NCBI GenBank assembly: GCA_029962745.1 | Contig: CM057154.1 | Span: forward strand, 14,193,763 to 14,257,762 | Direction of reading: 5' to 3' | DNA length: 64,000 bases | Origin: Echinometra lucunter | Lineage: Eukaryota; Echinodermata; Echinoidea; Camarodonta; Echinometridae | Shown: positions 11,055 through 23,600 of the stretch, piece after piece | Layout: the number at the start of each line of letters is the position of its first letter | Numbering within the stretch: the first letter of the stretch is position 1 | Program-made: the position numbers and the translations under genes | Notes under the pieces: model-generated | Databases searched by the model: none | What the model saw: only the letters and a program-made list of their open reading frames with translations | Told to the model about the DNA's origin: nothing

Positions 11055-13727
11055 TAGAGTGACTTCCTGCGGCTAAATGCGACGCCTACTTGAACGCAAT
11101 ATCATTCAAGTGGAAAATTTCCCCACTTTGCTTTGATAGCTATACATAAATGGTCTACATCGTGAAAGCCACAGTGGTAGAGTTGGATTGAATGATTTGG
11201 TTGAATATAAACAGCATGCCACATAATAACAAGACCATAATCTTTCCAGTAATCATTACCAAAAATAATTTAACTTGTCTCATATTCAACAGCAACATAC
11301 TTGTGTGTGAAATTTCTGAAAGCATTCACTTAATTCATTTTCCAAAAAAACTTGCAAAAAATGGAATTTGTACCTGTCATCTTCAATAACAATATACTCA
11401 CTCAAGCATGACAGCGCAAGTGAGGCATCACTGGAAAGAGGAGTTCTTACTTTTTAATATGCTCCATGTAAAATGTAAAAGTAAATAACCTTGGAATTAT
11501 AATCCCCTAAATTTGGATTTCCAGTCCATCCAGGATCGGATGATGCATAGTTCACGGATATATCCCCAAACCGTGACATAGCAAATTAAGCTTATCATAT
11601 AAATAAATATTCAGAGCATTATTTCAAGAATATTAATATATGAAATTCCACAAAACCTAGTCCAAATGAATTTGAAATCCTTCAACTTTACACTGTGGAA
11701 ACCTCTGTCTTTGATGAGTTTTAACTTTTGAGTTATTAACAATAAAAAGTGTCAAATATTTTTCTAACACCTATTAAAAACACAATATAATTAAGACTTT
11801 CTCCAATTCCTTATATAAACAAGAACTCTAGAAAGTTCAGTCTGGGTGTGTTGATAGGACAAACGAAATATAAATGAACTAACGAAAACGAAAATGCTCT
11901 GAAAATCACATTCACATAAACAAGGTATCTATTTTCCATCAAATCTGTGAAGAGGATATTCTCATAACATTATGCAGATTCAAAGCTTTGTGTAAGTTTA
12001 GCTTGATTTTGTGCCGATTGATTTTCTTAATTACCAGAACTCATAATCATGTTCAAAGATGGTTTTATAATTACATGTACCATGCATTCAGACATTCAGA
12101 CAAATACATGCTGTATAAACCTTTAATAGGGACAACACAAAAAACATGACTGTTTTGATCAACATTGCTCAACTTATAAGAACTTGAGACAGATAAAATA
12201 AGCAGCACAATTTTAACAATTTTATTCTTACTCTTGTTGAAAGATATGAAAAAAAAATAGAATGAAAATAAACTCATTTTTGTATATACTCTCTTAAACA
12301 GAATACATATATTTACATCTATTAATGCATATAATATGGTCTTAGACCATATATTCCTCATAAATAGGCACACATTTTGTGACATACATGTATATACTGT
12401 TTTGATAAGGACAACTGAAGAATGTGATATAAAATTGCATCTGAAGACAATTCATATTAAGTACTGAGTGCAATCGTAAATCGCATCTGAAGATAATTCA
12501 TAATAAGTACTGAGTGCAATTGTAAATTTACAATTATAACTCTTCATGATATTTGATGAACATAATACTCTTAATGACACACTACACAATTGTCAGTCAA
12601 AGATGAATAATGAAAATTTAGATTATACAAATGGATAAGAATAAAGTTTGAAGCTTATCAAGGAAAGATATCTAATAGCTTAATAACGTTGATGAGATGT
12701 CATGAAATACAAATGTGAGTTTCATTGCAATCAAAATAAAAGCAAGGTTTTCCTAGTACATGTAATATAACTATTGCCCATACACTTCCATGAATTCATG
12801 ATTTTTTTATAATGCGCTATAAAAGTATAATTTACTATTTTTATTATTTCTAATGATGTCAATGTACCTACTGTCACTTTTTCTCTTTCTCTTTTTCCCT
12901 CTCTTTCTATCTCTCTCTCATACACATACCATCTTACCCTGTTGACAACTTCATTCTACCTATAGTATTAATACAGGAGCCATGTGCTAATATAGGCATT
13001 GGGTTAAACACTTATCACACACCTTGCAATGTTATGTCAAATATTGGCACTTCTCAAAAAGCACATGAATATCTCCACTGATAACAATATAAACATAAAC
13101 TTGAGTTCTGTTCAAGCGATTTCATTCTGAAAGAAACCATTTCGAAGTAAAATGGGAATTAAGTAGTACAGAAAAACTGGTGTATATCCTGAGGTTTACA
13201 AATGATCACAATAATAAAAGATGGAGAAAAGCACATGTATGAGTGGACACAGAAATAGGTATAAGGGACTGGAAGCAAATGTTTGGCTGAACAACAGAGG
13301 TATTCCTTGTCATATTTCAAATATTTAGACATCTTTTCAGGGAACATTTCTACTACATGAAATTTTCCCAAACTGACATCAAAAGACTGGGAAAGCTCAC
13401 CAAATTATCTTTCACCTCCTCCCAAATTTCATCTCTATAAAACCTCTCAAGATTAATGTACAACGCACAATACTGGTATTCTGATCATTGCACAGCAAAT
13501 GATATTCCAATCCCACATGTTACATACTTATGAAATGAAAGTTTCCACGAAGAGACAAAGACCAGTAATACAAAAACAAAAAAGGCTGGCCCTGATCTGA
13601 GCTGCATGTAACAGTGGGCAATACATGTACATGTAGATACATTTGATGATATTGCAGCTGCAGTAACATTGTATGATGTTCCAACTCAGTGAATACTTAT
13701 TGACACAGATTTATACTGTACACAATC
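11055..13727. other. No gene recognised; possible long SLC8B1 3' UTR
   Basis: AT-rich and largely free of recognisable repeats apart from a near-duplicate of about 50 bp (12420-12475 against 12476-12530, ATTGCATCTGAAGA/TCGCATCTGAAGA with AGTACTGAGTGCAAT). No credible coding frame. It lies downstream of SLC8B1 on the minus strand and could be 3' UTR, but nothing in the sequence decides this. Confidence 0.4.
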
Positions 13728-13731
13728 TTAA

Positions 13732-14211
13732 AGGGGGTACCCAATGCTGAAACAATGTTAGTTCATTTAAAAGAGCATGATTTCATCAGCAGAAAATCAT
13801 CTGCCTAAATTTTTGTTTAAAGTCGTGTTGCCAGGGAAACCCTGAAATGTGGTAAGATTTCAGGATATTTTTGACCCCTCAGCTGTGTCCCAGTTTCAAA
13901 TGGGTACCCACAATGGTGTCAAAATGACGTCAAAGTGGTTACCTTGTCGCACGATTCTAGCAAAATGTGCACAAGGTATAATACATATTGTGCAGTCTGG
14001 CGCGCAGCACAATTGCAATGCGCGAAGCTGGGTAACCACTTTTACGTCATACCTCATACTCAAATTTTTTGGTCAACTCTTGACTTTTTTATGAGAAAAT
14101 TAGCTAAAATGCATTGATTTCGATTGAATATCATCAAATTTTTAATGTTATTCTTCTTAGGATTCTATTCTCCATCATACATCAAAATCTTTTTACCATT
14201 GTGTAATCACT
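13732..14211 (+). mobile_element. 480-bp TTAA-flanked element, copy 1
   Basis: It starts AGGGGGTACCCAATGCTG and ends GTGTAATCACT, with TTAA immediately outside both ends (13728-13731, 14212-14215). A second copy lies inverted at 26641-27120 with the same length and flanking TTAA. TTAA duplication is typical of piggyBac-type transposition. No transposase; the internal open frames are not conserved between copies. Confidence 0.75.
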
Positions 14212-14920
14212 TTAAAGTGTTTAAGCTTTCCCTTCAAGTTCAACCATTGCAAAAATCCATTAAGTATGAGGTACATGTATATAAGATTTGGTGCATAGTA
14301 GAGAAAAGCACCACAGAACTTTGCTAAAGAGAAATGAGGCACATTTAAGCTATTTTGATCCGTACCGGTTTAAAATATGAAGAGGATAAAGTGGTGTTTT
14401 TTTGCGCAGGATTTTTAAGCGCATTTTATAACAAGCATATAAATGAGTGCAGTGCTTTGCTGTGTCATTGCCATTTATTTTGTACACAAAATTCACTTAA
14501 AAATCCCTGCAGGCAGTTTCCCTCTTTATGTGTGAACTAGCCTTCATCGTGGTACAAAAATGATAGCCTTCAGGTCTCTATGAAATAGAAGTGAAAAAAG
14601 ACTTGTAAGCAACAATAATATAAGACTGGCAAGCCACTAAATCCACCTGAAATCATATTCTTAAAGCACAGCTAGTGCAAAAATAAAACAACAAACAAAC
14701 AAATAAATAAAACCTCAAGTGCAACAAGGAAGGATATTACATAAAAAAAGGTAAGGGCAATAACTTGCAACCCGATACAACAGATATGTTTTTAGATTAC
14801 TCTTAGATTACGCATGGCATATCTAATTTAGGTTTATACCCGTTGATGTGTTTCCTACTTGCAATTTCTAGTGAATATCAGTTTAATCTAGATTCTGTAA
14901 TTCATTATATTTCAACTCTA

Positions 14921-15273
14921 AAGGCTTGTTCAGATATGACCCGACAAACCCCTGCGACAAAACCCCGCAGTTTTTTTTAATGTTCAGATATGGAGCAGCA
15001 AACCACGCCACTTACGTTAATGAACGTGCATTAATGCGTCAACACTAAAATATAACAGATTTTTGTCAAAAAGTTGCACAGACAAACTCATGACATCATA
15101 TTTTGTGCTAACTTTTTAAGAATTTGATTTGTCCACAGCTTTGCCGCCAGGAGGCAAAAAATAATCCTCTTGCCCAAGCGTTTTTTTAATGCCTCAAATC
15201 CCATTCACTTACTACACAAAAAACCGTGGGGATTTGTGGAAGGGGATTGCTGCTTCATATCTGAACAAGCCTT
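14921..15273. mobile_element. MITE with perfect 19-bp inverted repeats
   Basis: AAGGCTTGTTCAGATATGA (14921-14939) is exactly inverted at 15255-15273, with TA on both sides (14919-14920, 15274-15275). The interior contains GCAGCAAACC, GTTAATG..ACGTGCATTAATGCG and TGACATCAT. A diverged inverted relative, interrupted by another element, is at about 54530-55221. Confidence 0.85.
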
Positions 15274-15275
15274 TA

Positions 15276-16802
15276 ACAACTATAATACACAAGTTACTAT
15301 TTCCAACATGTACACTAGTGAACTATGTCAGAACAAATTCTAGACAGTCCTCTGAACATAAAGCTGGTACTCAAAACCAGTTTTTAGAAAATGGGACCAA
15401 CTACCTAAAACAGTAGTTTCTGTGGAGCCTGGCACTGTATATATGAAATTGACCCATAACCTTTTAATCTGGCATAATTATGGTAATAATAATAACAATG
15501 ATTACATTTCTATAGCACTCCATACTATAAATTCATCTTTTCATGTGATAAAGGATTTGTAGCATTCTTAATAAATCATACTAAAATCTTTCTAATGATA
15601 GAAGTATGTGACAAATTGCACAAGCACCACATCTTTGCTAGTGTTTAAAAGACATAACATAATGTATTCTTATGATGAAAGACGTGAACATATCTTTCTA
15701 GATAACTATACAATCAGTTCAAAATTTATCATTTTTAATCCTGGGGGTTCATTTCAGATTCCCTACAGAAGGTAGGTTAGTAGGATATCTTTGGTTCTTC
15801 TTGGATTAAATCTCTGTGGCACTACTTGAGTCTCTTAGAGCTTGTTTACTAAACAGTCGTAAGTAGGTACATAGGTTTCATTTTGTGTTAGGCTTTATTC
15901 AACAAATGTCAAACATGACTTGTTATAATTATCTGTCATAACTTGAATCTGCACAGCTGACTGGTTTATTGCACATCATGTGATGAAATGCAATTCCCAC
16001 TGATCTCATTTAAATGAGTAAATTACCATCAGAGGGAACATCTGATGTGGTCTGTGAATTGTAATACTTTTCACAGATGACATTATGCTTAAAAAGAGCA
16101 TACTGTATTGTGACATCATGAATTTGTGTGCATCTATTGTCTACTGGGCGTGACAATGTTATCATTTTGCTTATTTTTATGCCCAATGCAATCACTGCAT
16201 GCATTTTATTTGTGTGAATTAAATAATACATCTATTCTTTATGCACATACTAAAGGTAACAGATATAAAGCAAATATATACAATACTGCTTCTGTTCAAG
16301 TGGTCCTTAGTGACTAGAATGCGACCATTTTCCTTCAGGGCTGCACCCCTCAGGAAAATAGTCATTTCGGGTAGCATAGTTTCCAAACAGACTTGAGGTT
16401 AGGGCTGTGTCCAGGCCCCCAAAGCTCCGCCATTTTGTCCAAATTCAATAGAAGGCCGACCTAAGCACCCATCAATATTCATGATCAAAAATGAAAAATT
16501 CATTTTGTAAGATGCTTCCCACGAGTAGCGTGCATTTGTACACGTTTTGAAACATTATGCCCATCAGCTTAATACCGCATGCGCAATAAATGCTCAAAAA
16601 ATGCGCAACTAATGCGCAACTAATGCGCAACAAATCGCATCAAATCAAACTGATACAACCAATAGATATGAATAATGCAACAGTGTTATCAATATCATGG
16701 CGATAACTGATGCTTATCGGCCCCTTCAAATGATCTGAAAGAGGTAGGGTCTAATGCCATTCGCGTAATGATATCCAGGCGTGCTGCTTTCTGTCTAGTT
16801 AA
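15276..16802. other. No gene recognised; SLC8B1 downstream flank
   Basis: Possible 3' UTR or intergenic DNA. The stretch 15483-15535 reads on the minus strand like the tail of a LINE or SINE (CTATAGAAATGTAATCATTG then TTATTATTACC). At 16596-16635 a unit containing AATGCGCAAC is repeated three to four times. Nothing else was recognised. Confidence 0.4.
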
Positions 16803-16808
16803 TTTATT
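16803..16808 (-). promoter_or_regulatory. SLC8B1: Candidate poly(A) signal AATAAA for SLC8B1
   Basis: AATAAA on the minus strand begins 24 nt after the SLC8B1 stop codon. That is unusually close, so a longer 3' UTR using later signals is also possible. Confidence 0.35.
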
Positions 16809-16831
16809 ATATGTCTATGGCTGTGTCCCAT

Positions 16832-17017
16832 TCACCAAGGGATCACATCAAGTTCCAGTAATAGAGCTACAATGAGGAATACAGCATAGAGGATATAGAG
16901 ATAGATACCATAGTATCTAGTAGCTTGGAACCTGGTAGCAAGCATGATGAACATCGATGATAGAAGACTCACTGCTAACCCCAAGGCAAGAACAAACTGA
17001 ACATGGTTGGTGTTGAG
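16832..17017 (-). CDS. SLC8B1: SLC8B1 terminal exon 15
   Basis: Acceptor TTTTTAACAG. Encodes LNTNHVQFVLALGLAVSLLS, a membrane hairpin (YYGIYLYILYAVFLIVALLL) and the C-terminal ELDVIPW, then TGA. Matches the VLAGALGLSL...LLFYLNFLVVALLTEFGVI end of human NCLX. Confidence 0.96.
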   Translation of the reverse strand, partial: LNTNHVQFVLALGLAVSLLSSMFIMLATRFQATRYYGIYLYILYAVFLIVALLLELDVIPW

Positions 17018-17580
17018 CTGTTAAAAACAAGAAGGCAGGAATGACCTGGATAAGAGTAATTTACCATGCTCTTTAGATAGATTATAATAATAATGATACA
17101 ATACAGCACAAATACTCAACAAGACAAGACAGGTACATATACCAAAAATTTTAACAACTCAAGGACAGTTTTTCTCTATCTTTTGGGAAGTGATTTTTGG
17201 ACTAGTAGATATCAAATTAAAAACATCCAGGAACAGGTTCAGAACTTCATTAAAAATCACTTAAGGGAATAACTGTAGATGTATGAATCTATTTATTACA
17301 CCAATTATATCACCATGCTACCAAATTGTAATTGCAATTGCTGAATTTAATATTGTTTTGTATTAAGCATATTGTATGCATAATTTTTGTAGAGGGGCCA
17401 GGCTCAACTAGCACATGTCCTATTTTCTGGTCCCATTTGCCATTTTTTGTTATACATGTATGCCAATTTTTTTTTTAAGGTTTTGTTATTGGTGAATACA
17501 TGAAATCAAATCATATCAAATAAAATAATAATCATTTCAATAATAACAATAACATTAATAACAATATTAATAGTAATAAC

Positions 17581-17611
<31 letters not shown>

Positions 17612-20600
17612 AGAAGAAGAAGAAGAAGAAGAAGAAGAAGAAGAAGAAGAACACAACGATGATGATGATGACAACGATGATGATGACAACAACGATGATG
17701 ATGATGATGATGATGATAAAACAAACAAGAGCAGAACAAGAAGAATGAGAAGTAGAAAAAATTTACAAGAAGAAGGAGGAGGAGGAGGAGGAGGAGGAAA
17801 GAAGAAGGCACACTTACCAGAAATATTCCCTCATCTCTGATGGTGACAATAGTACATGATATACCAATACCTAGCAGCATATCTGTCAAGTTCTACAGTT
17901 AAGGACAACACTTTAATACAGCAAGGGATAGTATTGAAATTACTCCATACATCCTTGGCCCTTTCCCAAATGTGGAAAATGTATATAATTTTACTTACAC
18001 TTGTTCTCACTAAAAGAAAAAAAAAAACACAACTTACTATCGAATGGCCCTAGTTTAGCTGCTAGACTCATACACTATGATTCAACAAACCTACCCATGC
18101 AAGAAATAAAGAAGAAAGGGAACAAAACTTATTCTTACATCAAAATATAAGGCTTTTGAAATAATAATGATATTTGGTTCTTGCATAGTACATATCATAC
18201 ATCCAGCAATGTCTCTCAGTACGTTAAAGAAAGCTTTGGATTATTGTCCTAGCTGTAGACAAGCTACCATAACAAAATGTGAAACATTCAAAGAATTTCT
18301 CCTTATCCAAACCCACTCATTTCACTTTAGGTAAGAGTAGCATTATGTAGATTAAAGCCTTGCCAGGGATTTGAACCTCCAAACATGAGGTTCAAAGTCT
18401 GGACTTATCCACTAGATCACAACGCCTCAAAGTCCAATAGACCATTACACTTTTACTGATCAACAAAAAAGGTCTTTGCAGAACAAAACTCTTAAAGGAT
18501 ACTGAACATTGGTCCTCCAAAACAAGCCGACATCCCCATGGTTGGAAATCCTTGCTTGGCCATTGCTACATCGGCAACAAGATCTGAAGATACATGAAAG
18601 AAGAGATATTAACCTGTTGAGCAATGTTTGATTTCTGTATGGCATGCATTTTCCATAGACCCTAGTGCTTAAGCCCTGTTTTAACAGACCTTGTCCGGAC
18701 AATGTCGCGACAATGTCCAGACAATAAACCTGGGGTAACATTCCTCAATTCGGCAATAAAAAAACGGGTGAGAGCACCACACACTGTCTTAACAGACACA
18801 CGCTCAGCCTGAAAACCTTACCCTGGCACGCTTCCATAGCAACGTATACCCGACTTGCCGGTTGCGCGCGAGATTCAAACCAATTGCAGGGAATGCGATC
18901 TTATACTGAAATTATGACGGTTTATTGCACATGTGTCTTGTCAGCTTCCGGTGTTCGGTCCAAAAATTACCTCGAGAGCATCTTAACAGGAGTGTTGTCC
19001 GGACGTTGTCGGGACATTGTTGGGATAATTACAGAAAGTTACCCTAGGTGTACTAGGGTAGAATTTATGCAAAAGTTGACGGGACAACGTCCGGACAACA
19101 CCCCTTGTGAAGTGTCTTAACAGGCAGGGTAACAAAAAATTGTCTGGACATAGCAGAGGTGTTGTGGCTCAGTGGATAAGTCTCCGGACTTTGAACCACA
19201 AGGTCCGGGGTTCGAATCCCTGCTGCGGCACTTATGTCCTTTGGCAAGATATGAATCTACATTTGCCATGTCTTTTGGATGGTGACATTAAAGGTCGGTC
19301 CCAGACGTAAATAATCATATCTGATTGATACACGTCTGTAAAAAACCCAATTCAACAACAACAACAGGACAATTCAGTTCCAGAAAGGTCTGTTCAGACG
19401 GGGCTTTAGTGTTCAGCAGGTTAAGCATTTATTAACATAACATGAAGGTTGAAACTATGAAATAAGATTCTGTGTTAAACCACAACAATACTCAAAATAT
19501 TCACTTTTCCTTTTAAAATAGAGTTTGTAGAAAGAGACTTGCTTTGGCATACCAAAACTACTGCACTTTTCTGCAAATTTACTGACTTGTATGAACAGAT
19601 ATACACTTGTATATGCTCACAGGTCAAGTGTCAGGAATCAAATAGGTGAACATACAGTCCCTCTGATAGGACTTTTAAGTCCTACACTTCAAGAAAAGTT
19701 TCATCTCAAAGTACATGTACATTCATTTTCTCATGATGACACATTAAAATAAATACTAATCAATAATGCTCAATTTCCTTTGTTTGTCCTCTACTCAGTT
19801 CTTGAGAAAGATTTAGGCCCTTTCAAATCACCCTATTGTAGACTGTTTAAATGAAAATCCTGACTTTTCTTGCAACCTGAATAATTTTTCCTCTCATGGG
19901 AATATAAGTTAACCAGATCTGAGATGAAGACTCTATCTATCCTCAAACCTTTCAAGTCCAATCAATAGGGATAGTCTACAAACTCGATTATCGGCGACAA
20001 AAGGGGCAAACCTTGGACAAGGTCATACTTGCCAACTCTACCAATTTAGGCAGTAGACTACCGCTTTTCATGCAATTTAAGCACCTACCGACTTTGAAAT
20101 CTCTTTTCATTAGAAACTACCAATTTTGAAAATGTAATGGACCAAAAGTTTATTTTCATGCCTGTTCATTAATTAACAGCTCCATCACCCATTATTTATC
20201 ACACTTTGAAGGATTCTTTGTCTTTATTTCCACATATATATGAAATCATCAACTGCAAATCTCAAAAATTCATGACAAATTTTCCACACTATATATCTTA
20301 GATTAAGTAGAAGCAGTATTTTATCGGTCACCTTTCAAAAGCAAAAAATTTATGTGCATCATGACCCCAATTATAAGATTCAAAAGGTAGGAGGGAGAAA
20401 AAAAAATACCTTGGCATGTTTGGAAGTTTTGTCTTCAATTTTCTTGGAAAAATCGAGAATATTCATTTACAATACCTTTCAAGATTTCAAAGCTGAAAAG
20501 CGAGAGCAGTGTCATCAAATTTTGAAAGCAAGAATTTAATGTGTATCATAACACCCATTATTAGTTTCCAACTATATCAATAGTTTCTAAAGGCAGAAGG

Positions 20601-23600
20601 GAGAAATAAATGCCTTTGGAAACATTTTCCTTTTTCTTAGAAAAGTAAGAATAGTCACAATACCTTTCAAGATTTCAAAGCTGAAAAGTGAAAGCAGTGT
20701 CATTTTAATCACATTTCAAGAGCAAGAATTTAATGTATTTCATGACGTCCATTATTAGTTTCCATTTCAATAGGGAGAAATAAATACCTTTGGCAACAAT
20801 TTTTCTTGGAAAAGTGGGAAGAGTCACTTATATTACCTTTCAAGATTTCAAAGCTGAAAAAGGAGATGAGGAAATGGTACCTTTTAGTTTCAGTGCTTCA
20901 GTAATCAATACCAAAAACTATTATGGAATTGAAAGACATAATTTTTTTAAAAGGAAACAGTGCCAGAAAATAGTTCAAAATTAGAAATCATGTCTCGCTC
21001 TGAAAGGCAGCTCCCGAGAGATTTTTTCAGAGGATTGTCCAGATGCATATTTGGAACAAAAGTGTTGAAAATAATGAGTGAAGGCTACAACAGATCAGTA
21101 CAACAGACTGTGAAGACTTTCCTAAAGTGCTCTAAAATACATTGTTTGACTATTCAAAAATATAAAATCTTCCACTCGATCGCTACGCTTCCTTGCATAT
21201 CATGAAGAAGGTAATCAGTTAATATCCAGTTATTATAAAAATAGTATTGGATATTTATAAGGTGCTCCCAATATTATACTCTGGCTCAGCTAGGCTACTC
21301 CTGCTAATTGAAACTACACAATGAAATGTGGGGTCAACAATATCAAGGAAATATTCAAGGGGTCCCCCTTCCCATGAAAAGAAAAGAAAAGAAAAAAATC
21401 TATAACTTGTATAAGAGATAATAACACAATTACATTTAGCAATACTGACCCCCATTAAAACAAAGCAGAGAGAAAATAAGTGGATACTTAGATCAGACTG
21501 TGAAACAAGTTTATAGAAAGTGCTTTAAAATGTAAGGTTTATCTTTCTTGGTCGCCACGTGACCATGTATCCTGAATGAAAGTAATTTTCTAAGAGCGTT
21601 ACTAAAACGCTAAGTTTCCTTTATGATACAAAAACCTCCAATTCAAATGTCACCCCCTCTCATTCGTGAAAGACTCCCCTGATACCCCTCCAGATCCTTG
21701 CCCCCGCACTGTACCGACAAAGAAATTTTGTACCTCTTTCACATTCTCCAGTGTTGGCAAGTGTGCTAAGTAATACTGGGGTAATAATTATTGCAGGGCA
21801 TGTAGGCAGAGCAGTATCAATAATGATGTCACTATCCTGGGTGCGTATCTTTTTTTTTTTTGACATGCAAGCCTGTGGTTTTCTTAGTATCAGCAACTTG
21901 ATTGAAGAATATCTATGACAGACTGATCAATGATACTTTTTTATTTGATCAATGGAATAAACGCCACTGTTACCAAATTTATTAAGGCAAAAATATTATC
22001 AGCTTCTGGATGCTCAAAAGAATTTATACCCAGCATTCATTGATAGTCTTACTTCTCAGACATGTTTGCAATACTTCGGCCATAGGCTTTACACGTGCCA
22101 TTGGCTAAGCTTGCATGCAAAAAGAAATAATAATAATAATAATGATGGATATTTATATAGCGCACGTATCCACAAAACAAGGTGCTCAAGGCGCTCCCAA
22201 TATTACCCCGGCTAAGCTAGGCTACCAATTTCAGTGCTCACAGCTTTCAAGGAATTCCTTCCTGCCAATACCCATTTGCGCCTGGGTCGAGTGTGGCACA
22301 TGTAGATTAGTGTCTTGCCAAAGGACATTAGTGCTGCGGCAGGGATTGGAACCCCGTACCTTGTGGTTCAAAGCCCGGAGACTTATCCACATTACACATC
22401 CTGGGTAAGACAGCTTAGCAATATGGAGTAGCATGGAAAGACGTCTCCACAACACATATGATACATGTAACAGTAAGCATTTGGCATTTTTTCTGTATCT
22501 TTTTGTGCCAATACATGTATGTCTTACTAAGCTCCCTAACTAAGATCCAGGGATGATTGTCATCAATATACAACTATCGCAAACTTGTGCTAAATGTCAC
22601 AAAAAGGCCAATGTTTCGACTCTTAATTTGAAATGCTATTTAATTACAATTTGAATCAGATAAATATATTCCTTTAGTCTGTGAGTTTGCGCAACTTGCT
22701 GCTAACCTTCGACCGACGCATGCTGCTTTGTTAACGATCGCATGATCATATTTTAGGGCAGGACATTGGTTCGCTGTTTTTGGTATCAAGCGTCCCTAAT
22801 CAGCATATTGCCGAGTAGCGTGCTTTGCCCAAGGAAAGCAGGCACTGCGCCACCATCTTTGCTACACGACAGACGTGTTTGTTTGAGCAAGCAGTCGCTC
22901 GTAATAGCAGCTAACTTAATAGCACCTTGTATGTGAGTGAGAGTTGTAACAGTAGGATTGGAACCAGTTTTGCTGCTTTTAGGCACATTTTCTTCGTATT
23001 TTGACGGAGGAGCAAATTTCCAGTCTCCACGCCTTTCTATCTCTCATAGGATGCTACAGCTGCCCTGCATTTATAAAGTTTCGAGATAAGGTAAGTTGTT
23101 TTTCTTTTAGTTTAATCTATATTTGCCACGTCAATATGTATATAATTAAAAATAAGGTAAATTGTATACTTTGTGGAATTTTTTCAAATAACAAGAATGA
23201 AAATATAATATGAATAAAATGAGGATGTACGTGAACTGTCAATTCATATTTAGTAAGCCACAAAGGATTAATTTATATTGTAATCTGACAAGTTAAATTT
23301 ATTGATTTTATTATACTTACAGTGCCAGAAGAAAGTGTTGTCTCTCCGAAAATATATATTGAATAATTACAACGATAGAGAGGACATGTATTTTTAGTTT
23401 TTGCTAACTATAACAAAATATTTGGAAATGTTAATGAATTATTTTAAAAGTATCTTTTATGTGCATATGTTGCCAAATAAAAGACAATTTGTCGAATAAA
23501 TTAAAGTGAATAGTATTCCTACTTAATGATTTGCATTGTAGGATTATATTGAGTAATGCATTCTATAATTAGGGTGATAAATAATTTTTTAAACAGCCTT

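Noticed and set aside
19161..19232. tRNA gene
   Set aside because: A- and B-boxes are present but the arms do not pair as a tRNA and the sequence continues into a SINE body with sister copies.
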